Program-made: the position numbers and the translations under genes
Assembly: GCF_902498825.1 (NCBI RefSeq)
Contig: NZ_LR701459.1
Coordinates: forward strand, 124,001 to 188,000
DNA: 64,000 nucleotides
Direction of reading: 5' to 3'
DNA from: Rhizobium sp. EC-SD404
GTDB lineage: Bacteria > Pseudomonadota > Alphaproteobacteria > Rhizobiales > Rhizobiaceae
Shown: positions 1 through 7,256 of the stretch, in pieces
Layout of the letters: every line of letters starts with the position of its first letter
How positions within the stretch are numbered: position 1 is the first letter of the stretch
The notes under the pieces: model-generated
Seen by the model: the letters and a program-made list of their open reading frames with translations, nothing else
Database searches by the model: none
Told to the model about the DNA's origin: nothing

Positions 1-2166
1 GATCATCCTGTCGGTCGGCTTGCCGCCGCCGTGCCCGGATCGGGTCTCGACGCGCAGCAGACGCGGACGTGACCCCAGGTCTTTGGCCTGCAGCGCCGCC
101 ACATATTTGAACGAGTGCCCCGGCACGACGCGGTCGTCGGTGTCCGCCGTGGTCGCGAGAATGGCAGGATACGCCTTTCCCGGCTCGATATTGTGCAGCG
201 GCGAGTAGGATAGCAGGTTTCGGAAATCGCCCTCGACGGCAGGATCGCCGAACTCCTGGGTCCAAAGCTTGCCGCCCGTGAAGCGATCGAAGCGCAGCAT
301 GTCCATGACGCCGACGCCCGGCAGCGCCGCAGCGAAGAGATCCGGGCGCTGGTTGACGACCGCGCCGACCAACAGCCCGCCATTGGATTCGCCATGGATT
401 GCAAGGCCGTCCTGGCTGGCGATGCCTTCGCTTTTCAGGAAGTCGCCGGCTGCGATGAAGTCATCAAACACGTTCTGCTTGAAGCGACCCTTGCCGGCGT
501 CGTGCCAGGCTTTGCCGTACTCGCTTCCGCCGCGGATGTTGGCGGTCGCGTAGACGCCGCCCTGCTCGATCCAAGCCATCGCCGCCGGCGAATAGTAGGG
601 CACCATCGGAATGGCGAAGCCGCCATAGGCGTAGAGCATCGTCGGTGCTGGACCCGTCACGTCTTTTCTGCGGACGATGAAGATCGGTATGCTTGTGCCG
701 TCCTTCGATGCGTAGAAGCGTTGCTCGACCACGATGTTTGCCAGATCGACATCGACATCGGGCTCGGCCCAGACTGTGCTGGTATTCGCCGCAATGTCAT
801 ACCGGTAGATGCTTGTCGGTGCATCGTTGCTGGTGAAGACGAAGAAGGACTCGTCGTCGCCCGGCCGGCCATGGAAGGCGCCGGCGCTGCCGATCCCGGG
901 AAGCTCGACGTGGCCATCCGGCTGTCCGTCGAGCGTGAAGCGCTCGACCTCGGTCTTTGCGTCGACCATGTAAGACACGATCAGCCTGTCGCCAATCAAT
1001 GATGCAATGCGCCGCACCTCGTCCTCCCGCTCCGTGATCAGATCGGTGAATTCAAGACGCTCATCGGCGAGATCAACCGTGACGATCTTCCCTCGTTCGG
1101 CACCTTCCTGAGTCACCAGATAAAGCTTGGTGCCGACGTTGCCGGCCAGCATCCAGGTGACATCGAACCGTTCGACCACCTGGCGGACCGGCCAGTCCGG
1201 ATCGGCCAGATCGACCACCGACAGCGCATTGCCGCCGGTCAGAGCGGTGGAATAGATGACGGCATAGCGGCCGTCGGCAGTGGCTTCGATCGTATGGATC
1301 AGCGGAATGTCGCCTGCCGGCGCATGGACCAGTCTGTCTGCGGATTGCGGTGTTCCGAGTTCATGGAAATAGACCGAATGGCCGAGGATCAGCGTCTCGA
1401 AAGGCGCATCCTTTTCGGGCTCGGGATTTCGGGCATAGAAAAACCCGGTCCCGTCCTTCGTCCACGCAATCGTGGTGAAGCGTGCCCAGGCGATCGCATC
1501 GTCCAGAACGGCGCCGCTCTCAACATCGAGCACGCGGATGGTGCGCCAGTCGGCGCCCGATTCCTGGATCGCGAAGGCGACATGCGTTCCATCGTCCGAA
1601 GGAGCCCATTCGGCGAGCGCGGTCGTTGCGTCCTCCGACCACTCGTTCGGGTCGAGCACGACGCGGTCAGCGCCGTCCACGCCTTCGCGAACCATCAGGA
1701 TGGACTGGTTGTCGAGCCCCGAGTTGCGAGTGAAGAAGTAACGATTGCCGCGCTTTTCCGGCGTCGTCAGCCGCTCGTGGTCGAAAAGCGCGGTCAGGCG
1801 CTCCTTCAACACGTCACGGCCCGGCAGTTCGGCCAGGTAGCGGTTGGCGAGCTTGCTTTGCGTGTCGACCCAACCTGCCACGTCCGGGTCCCGACGGATG
1901 TCGTTTTCAAGCCAGCGATAGGGGTCTTCTATCGTCACGCCAAAGTGGTCGTCGACGGCGTCGACAGTCTTGGTTTCAGGGTAGGTCATCGGCTTTTCCT
2001 CATCGGGTTGGGCCTGTGCGGTCGAGACGATCAACGACAGAAACAGAGCAGCAAGCGCTGCATGCCAGGTTCTGCCGATGCGCCTCACATGTGGCTGCCG
2101 GGGACCGGTTCCCTCCAGGCAGCCGAAAGCGAGCCCGGAAGACCGGACTTCATTCGGGGTCATCAT
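1..2166 (-). CDS. Prolyl oligopeptidase family serine peptidase (S9A), 3' end beyond window
   Basis: Cleaves short peptides after proline. 722 codons are visible in one open frame that runs off the left edge, so roughly the last 30 residues are missing. The catalytic Ser lies in GESNGG (Ser594), followed by the TDDRVVPGHSFK segment with the catalytic Asp and by SGHGGG with the catalytic His (His711), so the triad is complete. The N-terminal part has the family signature DPYRWLEN. A hydrophobic stretch ending in STAQAQ at about residues 35-52 looks like a signal peptide and suggests a periplasmic enzyme. The start ATG was chosen because GGAGA lies just upstream; a GTG at 2088 would give a more ordinary short signal peptide. 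It lies 25 bp behind a TetR gene on the same strand, so the two are probably cotranscribed. Confidence 0.93.
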   Translation of the reverse strand, partial: MMTPNEVRSSGLAFGCLEGTGPRQPHVRRIGRTWHAALAALFLSLIVSTAQAQPDEEKPMTYPETKTVDAVDDHFGVTIEDPYRWLENDIRRDPDVAGWVDTQSKLANRYLAELPGRDVLKERLTALFDHERLTTPEKRGNRYFFTRNSGLDNQSILMVREGVDGADRVVLDPNEWSEDATTALAEWAPSDDGTHVAFAIQESGADWRTIRVLDVESGAVLDDAIAWARFTTIAWTKDGTGFFYARNPEPEKDAPFETLILGHSVYFHELGTPQSADRLVHAPAGDIPLIHTIEATADGRYAVIYSTALTGGNALSVVDLADPDWPVRQVVERFDVTWMLAGNVGTKLYLVTQEGAERGKIVTVDLADERLEFTDLITEREDEVRRIASLIGDRLIVSYMVDAKTEVERFTLDGQPDGHVELPGIGSAGAFHGRPGDDESFFVFTSNDAPTSIYRYDIAANTSTVWAEPDVDVDLANIVVEQRFYASKDGTSIPIFIVRRKDVTGPAPTMLYAYGGFAIPMVPYYSPAAMAWIEQGGVYATANIRGGSEYGKAWHDAGKGRFKQNVFDDFIAAGDFLKSEGIASQDGLAIHGESNGGLLVGAVVNQRPDLFAAALPGVGVMDMLRFDRFTGGKLWTQEFGDPAVEGDFRNLLSYSPLHNIEPGKAYPAILATTADTDDRVVPGHSFKYVAALQAKDLGSRPRLLRVETRSGHGGGKPTDRMI

Positions 2167-2191
2167 TGTTTCTCCGTATCTTAAGCCTGCA

Positions 2192-2818
2192 TCACGCGAC
2201 CGGGTCGCAGATCGGCAAAGTGCTTGCAGAGCGAATGGCGGCAGCCAGTCGTCCTGTGGCTTCGGCCTGCTCGTAGCGCCGGCCTTCATTGACGGCGGCC
2301 GAGCTGATTTCCTCGTCGACCACCCTGATGCCTGCCATGATCGCCGCGGCACAAAGCCTGACCTCGAAATCCTCGGGCCAGCGATCGGCGCGTGCCGCGA
2401 CGACCGGGATCAATTGGCTTTCGGCCTGATTGCACGCCATCAGCCATGACGAGCGAAGCGCAGGCTCCTTCGCCATCATTGCAACGATGCGAACCGCAGA
2501 CACCCCGTCACGCATCGCCTGTTCGTCGGCCAGCAACGAACCCATGCTTGCGTGCAGATAGTCTTCGATCGACAGGTCGCGTGGCCAATCGCGCATGTAG
2601 CTGACGAAGCGCAGACTGGTCGCCAGCAGCAGAGGCTCGACACAGGCTTCCTTGGAGCGGAAGTAGCGCCAGACCGTCCGTTTCGAGATTCCTGCGGCTT
2701 CGGCGATGGCATCGCCACTCGTGCCGTCGAGCCCGTGTTTCCAGAACAGTTCGGCTGCATGACGAGAGACCGCCAGCCGAGCTTCCTCCATCTTCGTCGG
2801 GTCGATTGTGGCCTCCAT
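2192..2818 (-). CDS. TetR/AcrR family transcriptional regulator
   Basis: 208 residues with an N-terminal helix-turn-helix (around residues 30-55; ISKRTVWRYFRSKEA is the recognition-helix region) and a divergent C-terminal ligand domain ending near DEEISSAAV. It is transcribed just before the prolyl oligopeptidase gene. A GTCAC-CAA-GTGAC inverted repeat lies 24 bp upstream of its start and recurs in two copies upstream of the neighbouring lipoprotein gene. The simplest inference is that this protein represses itself, the peptidase and the lipoprotein. Ligand unknown. Confidence 0.9.
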   Translation of the reverse strand: MEATIDPTKMEEARLAVSRHAAELFWKHGLDGTSGDAIAEAAGISKRTVWRYFRSKEACVEPLLLATSLRFVSYMRDWPRDLSIEDYLHASMGSLLADEQAMRDGVSAVRIVAMMAKEPALRSSWLMACNQAESQLIPVVAARADRWPEDFEVRLCAAAIMAGIRVVDEEISSAAVNEGRRYEQAEATGRLAAAIRSASTLPICDPVA

Positions 2819-2841
2819 CGTCGTCAGGGAATGGCCAATCT

Positions 2842-2854
2842 GTCACCAAGTGAC
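2842..2854. promoter_or_regulatory. Candidate operator GTCACCAAGTGAC upstream of TetR gene
   Basis: A 13-bp inverted repeat with perfect 5-bp arms and a CAA centre. TGAC-N5-GTCA half-sites follow at 2860-2872. The same 13-mer occurs in reverse orientation at 3287-3299 and with one mismatch at 3313-3325. Its position between the start codon and the likely promoter fits repression by the adjacent TetR protein, which is inference. Confidence 0.65.
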
Positions 2855-2916
2855 GAACCTGACAATCGGTCACCCGATCCGTTCAGACCGTCAAAAGGGT
2901 TTTTGGACCAATGCCT

Positions 2917-3231
2917 TCAATCGGCTTGTCGATCCCGCATTTCCTGCGCATTGCGAGCGATCTCCGAATTGAGGTGCGCTTGCTGAACGAAGCGCGTGTA
3001 CTCGTCGTCGCGGCGTTGCTGCTGCTGCATCATGCAACGCGTATGGGCGGGCGATCCGTAGCGCGCGCCCATATCGGCGCAGACGTTCTGGTCTTGAGTG
3101 AGGTTCACCTGCCGCTGCTGCTCAGGGGAAACGCAGCCGCTCAACAGGATGCCGAGGGCAACGGCGCCGCCGAAGGTCATGCCGGCGCGGCGCGTGGGGG
3201 AGTGGAAGTTCAGGGTCATAAGATTTCTCAT
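2917..3231 (-). CDS. Small predicted lipoprotein
   Basis: 104 residues. An RR pair at 14-15 precedes a hydrophobic segment ending in the lipobox LLSGC, so Cys33 is the likely lipidated residue after signal peptidase II cleavage. The mature part is rich in Gln, Arg and Asp, contains two cysteines (VCADMG, TRCMMQ) and looks helical (MQQQQRRDDEYTRF). No named family is recognised. Met1 and Met5 are both possible starts, neither with a strong ribosome site. Two copies of the GTCACTTGGTGAC operator lie 56-94 bp upstream, which ties it to the TetR gene downstream. Confidence 0.75.
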   Translation of the reverse strand: MRNLMTLNFHSPTRRAGMTFGGAVALGILLSGCVSPEQQRQVNLTQDQNVCADMGARYGSPAHTRCMMQQQQRRDDEYTRFVQQAHLNSEIARNAQEMRDRQAD

Positions 3232-3286
3232 CGGTGTCGGTTCGAAAACACTTGGCGAGCATCAAAGCTCGCTTGAGCGATTTTTT

Positions 3287-3325
3287 GTCACTTGGTGACA
3301 TTTTTTATAAATGGCACCAAGTGAC
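3287..3325. promoter_or_regulatory. Tandem operators upstream of lipoprotein gene
   Basis: GTCACTTGGTGAC at 3287-3299 is the exact reverse complement of the repeat at 2842. GGCACCAAGTGAC at 3313-3325 matches that repeat at 12 of 13 positions. Centres are 26 bp apart, about 2.5 helical turns. Between them lies a T/A-rich stretch (ATTTTTTATAAAT) that could hold a promoter -10 element. Confidence 0.65.
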
Positions 3326-3412
3326 AGAAACTGCAACCCCTGACTCTGCGAATGGACTCGAATGGGCACGGCCGACGCTTTGAGGCTAAGCGTCGGCCCA
3401 CGTTCAATCAGG

Positions 3413-3811
3413 TCAGGCCGCCGCAGGAATGCGGGCGATCACCTTGATTTCGAAGTCGAACCCAGAAAGCCAGTTCACGCCGATCGCCGTCCAGTTCGGA
3501 TAGGGCTTTGCCGGAAACTCTTCGGACTTGATGGCGAGGAAAGGCTCGAACTGCGTTTTGGGATCGGTGTGGAAACTCGTCACGTCGACGACGTCGTCCA
3601 AGGAGGCACCGGCCGCTGCCAGCGTTGCCCTCAGGTTTTTGAATGCAAGCCGCACCTGCGCTTCGTAGTCGGGTTCGGGCGAGCCATCTTCCCGGCTGCC
3701 GACCTGACCCGAGACGAATAGCAGGTCACCGGACTTGATGGCGGGCGAGTAGCCATGTGCATCGTAGAGATGGTGGCGTCCGGCGGGATATACGGGTTCA
3801 CGAGCAGTCAT
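3413..3811 (-). CDS. RidA/YjgF/YER057c/UK114 family protein
   Basis: 132 residues, normal RidA length. Family features are the early GDLLFVSGQVG segment, the central LAFKNLRATLAAAGASLDDVVDVTSFHT stretch, and the C-terminal FEIKVIARIP strand in place of the usual VEIEAIA with its catalytic arginine. RidA proteins hydrolyse reactive enamine/imine intermediates; many subgroups, probably including this one, have other or unknown substrates. It is divergent from a TetR gene with twin palindromes in between, so it is probably that regulator's target. Confidence 0.9.
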   Translation of the reverse strand: MTAREPVYPAGRHHLYDAHGYSPAIKSGDLLFVSGQVGSREDGSPEPDYEAQVRLAFKNLRATLAAAGASLDDVVDVTSFHTDPKTQFEPFLAIKSEEFPAKPYPNWTAIGVNWLSGFDFEIKVIARIPAAA

Positions 3812-3861
3812 GTTTCAGTCCTCTTCAATGTTCGACGCTTCACAAATGAAGCGAGTTTGAT

Positions 3862-3902
3862 ATACGTAACGTATGTTAAATGTTCACATACGCTACGTAT
3901 GT
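3862..3902. promoter_or_regulatory. Twin operators between ridA-like gene and TetR gene
   Basis: Two copies of ATACG-N3-CGTAT: 3862-3874 (extended arms ATACGT-A-ACGTAT) and 3888-3900 inside a 17-bp repeat ACATACG-CTA-CGTATGT at 3886-3902. Centres are 26 bp apart. They lie between the divergent starts at 3811 and 3943, the expected place for a TetR-family dimer-pair site controlling both genes. Confidence 0.75.
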
Positions 3903-3942
3903 CAACCCTTGCGCTCTGCTTTGGGCCATTGCGAGGATGGGA

Positions 3943-4533
3943 ATGACCAGAAAAAGCCGCGCTGCGATGATGGAAGAGACGCGCGCCAAACTGATTTCGG
4001 CCGGCCGTAAGGCCTTTGCGGAAAAGGGTTTCGCCGATGCATCAATGGACGACCTGACGGCGGATGCCGGCCTGACGCGCGGCGCGCTCTATCACAATTT
4101 CGGCGACAAGAAGGGCTTGCTGGCCGCGGTGGTGGCGCAGGTCGATGGCGAGATGGCCGCCAAGGCAAAACAAGCCGCTGCCAACGCCGGCGACAGCTGG
4201 GCTGCGCTGGAAGCCGAAGGGGCCGCCTATATCGAGCTTGCGCTCGATCCCGAAATCCAACGCATCGTGCTGCTGGATGGCCCGGCCGTGCTCGGCGATC
4301 CGTCGGCATGGCCGAGCCAAAATGCCTGCCTTGCGGAAACCCGTCTCGCACTCAGCGCACTTGCGGAGGACGGAAAGCTAAAGCCCGTCGATATCGAAGC
4401 TGCGGCGCGATTGTTGAACGGTGCGGCCTTGAACGCGGCTCTCTACGTCGCCGCCAGCGAGGATCCTGAAAAGATCCTGCCCCGCACCATAGAGGCCTTC
4501 AAGGCGATGGCACGGGGCTTTCTTATTCCGTAA
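3943..4533 (+). CDS. TetR/AcrR family transcriptional regulator
   Basis: 196 residues from ATG 3943, chosen because GAGG lies six bases upstream and because the twin operators at 3862-3902 would fall inside the gene if the upstream ATG (3880) were used. The HTH is at about residues 25-50 (MDDLTADAGLTRGALYHNFGDKKGL). The C-terminal part (IVLLDGPAVLGDPSAW) resembles the TetR_C_33-like group. Divergent from the RidA-family gene and likely autoregulated. Convergent with the beta-lactamase gene 47 bp downstream. Confidence 0.9.
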   Translation: MTRKSRAAMMEETRAKLISAGRKAFAEKGFADASMDDLTADAGLTRGALYHNFGDKKGLLAAVVAQVDGEMAAKAKQAAANAGDSWAALEAEGAAYIELALDPEIQRIVLLDGPAVLGDPSAWPSQNACLAETRLALSALAEDGKLKPVDIEAAARLLNGAALNAALYVAASEDPEKILPRTIEAFKAMARGFLIP

Positions 4534-4580
4534 GTTTTGACTGACGGATGGCCGCTGCAATAAACGGCGGAACGGAACGT

Positions 4581-5465
4581 TCAGCGCGTTTCGATAAGAT
4601 CGACGATCGCTGCACCGACCTCTGTCACGGCTGCGTTGCGCGTTTCGAAATCGGCCGACGTGTCCGACAGGTAGATCGAGACCAGATACGGCGCTTCATC
4701 GGGTGGCGTGACCATGGCGACGAGATTGCGCGTGCGGTTGCCGCTGCCGGATTTGTCGGCCACCAGCCAATCGTCGGGAGTGCTTGCCCGCAACAGGGCG
4801 CCTGTTACGCCGCCGATGCTCATCCAATCGACCAGCTGATCCTGCGCCGCCGCCGACAGCCCGTCGCCAAGCAGCATGGCTTCCCAGCTTGCCGCCATCG
4901 CAGACGGTGTGGTGGTGTCGCGCGGGTCGCCCTCGGCGAACGTATTCATTTCCGGCTCCCACCGGTCGAGGCGGGTGACGCCGTCGCCCAGGGTGCGCAC
5001 GAACGCTGTGACCTCCTGCGGCCCGCCCAGGCGATCGATCAGCAGATTGGCAGCCGTGTTATCGCTCATATCGAGCGTCGCCAGACACAGTTCGCCAACC
5101 GTCATGGTTTCCCCGACGCGCGTTTCCGCAACGGGCGCGTAGTCCTGAATGTCGGATGCCTCGATTTCCAGTGCATCGGTGAGTGCCAGTTCGCCGTTCT
5201 CGGCACGCTGAAGGACCGCACCGCACAGCACAGATTTGAAAGTGCTGTTCATCAGGAACCGTTCGTCTTCGCGGTGCGCCCACTGCCAATCCGAACCGGT
5301 GTCGCGCACGACGATCCCGACACGTGCGCCGAGATCTTCCTCGATGGTGGAGACAACCTCCTGAAGCCGCGCACCGGCATCCTGGCCGTAGGCCGCTCCG
5401 GCGGACAGGATGCTCATGGCGAGGGCGGCAAAGGTGTGCTGCGTGAAAATCGGACGTGGTGTCAT
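4581..5465 (-). CDS. bla: Class A beta-lactamase
   Basis: 294 residues with a signal peptide (cleavage after AAYG, about residue 27), so periplasmic. All active-site motifs are present: S74-TFK (Ambler S70xxK73), SDN at 134-136 (Ambler 130-132), E170-PEMN (Ambler E166-N170) and KSG at 238-240 (Ambler 234-236). Cys81 and Cys127 match the TEM-type C77-C123 disulfide. It hydrolyses penicillins and possibly cephalosporins; the spectrum cannot be read from sequence. It is divergent from an AmpR-like LysR gene, the arrangement of inducible chromosomal class A or C enzymes. Confidence 0.95.
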   Translation of the reverse strand: MTPRPIFTQHTFAALAMSILSAGAAYGQDAGARLQEVVSTIEEDLGARVGIVVRDTGSDWQWAHREDERFLMNSTFKSVLCGAVLQRAENGELALTDALEIEASDIQDYAPVAETRVGETMTVGELCLATLDMSDNTAANLLIDRLGGPQEVTAFVRTLGDGVTRLDRWEPEMNTFAEGDPRDTTTPSAMAASWEAMLLGDGLSAAAQDQLVDWMSIGGVTGALLRASTPDDWLVADKSGSGNRTRNLVAMVTPPDEAPYLVSIYLSDTSADFETRNAAVTEVGAAIVDLIETR

Positions 5466-5519
5466 CGGCTAAATCCGTAATCTGGTTGCAAGGTCTGCAC
5501 CGACCCGAATTGAACGGTG

Positions 5520-5608
5520 CATCAACTCATGTGATGGGGAATGCATAGACCGAGCCTGAAAACCGTGGCAGACGACAAATCCTTTGATCAGCCATTAGCT
5601 CAGATAAT
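5520..5608. promoter_or_regulatory. bla / LysR intergenic region with two LysR-type boxes
   Basis: Two T-N11-A type inverted repeats lie between the divergent starts: CATCA-N7-TGATG at 5520-5536 and ATTA-N7-TAAT at 5594-5608, the latter five bases before the LysR start codon. This fits an AmpR-like regulator activating bla and repressing itself. Box assignment is by pattern only. Confidence 0.5.
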
Positions 5609-5613
5609 ACCCA

Positions 5614-6486
5614 ATGGATCGTCAGGACATTCCACTCAACGCTCTGCGCGTCTTCGAAGTCGCCATGCGGCAAGGCAGCTTCACGCGTGCGGCCATCGAA
5701 CTGCGCGTTACTCAGGCGGCTGTCAGCCATCAGATCGCGCGACTGGAAGACATGCTCGGCACGACGCTGTTTCGCCGAACATCGCTCGGCCTCGTGCCGA
5801 CGGAAGAAGGCTCGGCACTTTTCCCGGTTCTCGAACACGGGTTCGATAACATGGCCCGCGCGCTCGATCGTGTGCGCGGCAAGCACCACATCGAGGTGCT
5901 GCAGATCGGCGTCGTCACGACGTTTGCGCTGGGCTGGCTGATGCCGCGGATCGGGCATTTCAACGAGGCGTATCCGCACATCGATCTGCGCATCTCGACC
6001 AACAACAACCGCGTCGAGATCACGCGCGAAGGCCTCGACATGGCCATCCGTTTCGGCGCAGGATCATGGACCGGTTTGGAGGCGGAGCCGCTGCTTGCAG
6101 CGCCGATGATGCCGCTTTGCGCACCGAATGTCGCCAGACGCTTGCATGTCCCCGACGATCTCGCTCGCGAAACGCTGCTGCGCAGCTATCGCAAGGACGA
6201 ATGGGAACAGTGGTGCGAGGCAGCCGGCATGGCCTGCCCGCCCATGACCGGCCCGGTTCTCGATTCCTCGATTGCCCTTGCGGAACTTGCAGCCGATGGT
6301 TTCGGCGTGGCGCTGCTGCCATCCGCCATGTTCAGCCGACAGATCGAAGCCGGCCGTCTGGTCCAGCCATATGATGTGGCCGTGTCGGCCGGCTCCTATT
6401 ACCTCACGCGGCCGATGGGGAAGGCAGTGACGCCTGCGATGGCCACTTTCGCAACATGGCTGCGATCGGAGCTTGCGGACGCGTGA
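5614..6486 (+). CDS. LysR family regulator, AmpR-like
   Basis: 290 residues. The N-terminal winged HTH begins PLNALRVFEVAMRQGSFTRA and continues TQAAVSHQIARLEDMLGTTLFRR, close to the AmpR/GcvA subgroup. The remainder is a periplasmic-binding-protein-like effector domain. Divergent from a class A beta-lactamase, so it probably induces bla in response to muropeptide signals as AmpR does; that function is inferred from context and similarity. No ampG or ampD gene is in the window. Confidence 0.85.
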   Translation: MDRQDIPLNALRVFEVAMRQGSFTRAAIELRVTQAAVSHQIARLEDMLGTTLFRRTSLGLVPTEEGSALFPVLEHGFDNMARALDRVRGKHHIEVLQIGVVTTFALGWLMPRIGHFNEAYPHIDLRISTNNNRVEITREGLDMAIRFGAGSWTGLEAEPLLAAPMMPLCAPNVARRLHVPDDLARETLLRSYRKDEWEQWCEAAGMACPPMTGPVLDSSIALAELAADGFGVALLPSAMFSRQIEAGRLVQPYDVAVSAGSYYLTRPMGKAVTPAMATFATWLRSELADA

Positions 6487-6503
6487 GATCGCAAAGGATC
6501 GGT

Positions 6504-7214
6504 TCAGCTAGCTTTGGTGCTCAAGACCGACGCCATCGAGGCGCCAATCTGGCCGCCCGCATAGGCATTGCCATAAGCGCGGCGAGACTGCTCGTCGAGC
6601 TTCACCAGGGCCGGGTGAGATGACACCCTGCGTGACAGCGCCAGGGTTCGCGGCGCCGTTTCCGTCAAAAGCTTTTCAAGCCGGTCGAAGCGGTCTGCCA
6701 TCGTGGTCCAAAGTGTCGCCGTCACGATGTCGGCGATACCCGCGTTGGACCCGCCGAGCAGATATCCGTCATTCACCGTCAGGCCGTGCTTCGTGCCGAG
6801 CACTTCCCAGAGCGTCATCCACTTGCGAATGCGCGGAATGGAGCCCCGCCACTTCTCTTCGGTCCACATGTCCCGGCCGCCATTGAGCGTCAGTTCGTCG
6901 ATCACGTCATTGGCGTCGTTGACCACCTTCATGGTCAGTGCGCGCAATTCCGCGGTCTTAGGCATCAGATCCAGCTTCTCGCCGAGATAGAAGACGATCG
7001 CGGGCATCTGGGAGACCGCGAAGCCGCTTTCGCTTTCGATGAGGACCGGCGGACCGATGAAGGGAACCGGCATGTCGCCGACATCGGAGTCCATGAGTTC
7101 CGCGATCGAGGGTTCATCCCACTCGGCCCATTCCACGCCGGCATGGGCGAGGATGGCGCGCACGAACTGACCGCGGAACGGCACCGACCAGTAAAGAAGT
7201 TCATAGGCAGCCAC
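6504..7214 (-). CDS. Glutathione S-transferase family protein
   Basis: 236 residues. The N-terminal thioredoxin-like half contains MPVPFIGPPVL (the cis-Pro segment, about 48-58) and SGFAVSQMPAIVFYLGEK (the E/S-xAI glutathione-binding turn). The C-terminal half is an all-helical domain. The start is a GTG with GGAG seven bases upstream. It lies behind, and on the same strand as, the hexuronate operon (42-bp gap after uxaC), so read-through is possible, but no functional link is evident. Confidence 0.85.
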   Translation of the reverse strand: MAAYELLYWSVPFRGQFVRAILAHAGVEWAEWDEPSIAELMDSDVGDMPVPFIGPPVLIESESGFAVSQMPAIVFYLGEKLDLMPKTAELRALTMKVVNDANDVIDELTLNGGRDMWTEEKWRGSIPRIRKWMTLWEVLGTKHGLTVNDGYLLGGSNAGIADIVTATLWTTMADRFDRLEKLLTETAPRTLALSRRVSSHPALVKLDEQSRRAYGNAYAGGQIGASMASVLSTKAS

Positions 7215-7256
7215 GGCACGTCTCCATCCCGTCTGGTGAGAGCGAATTGCGAACGC

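Noticed and set aside
1294..2184. Plus-strand open frame of about 296 codons opposite the prolyl oligopeptidase
   Set aside because: Shadow of the minus-strand peptidase gene, whose catalytic motifs are unmistakable.
4548..5480. Plus-strand open frame of 310 codons opposite the beta-lactamase
   Set aside because: Antisense shadow of a gene with all class A motifs.
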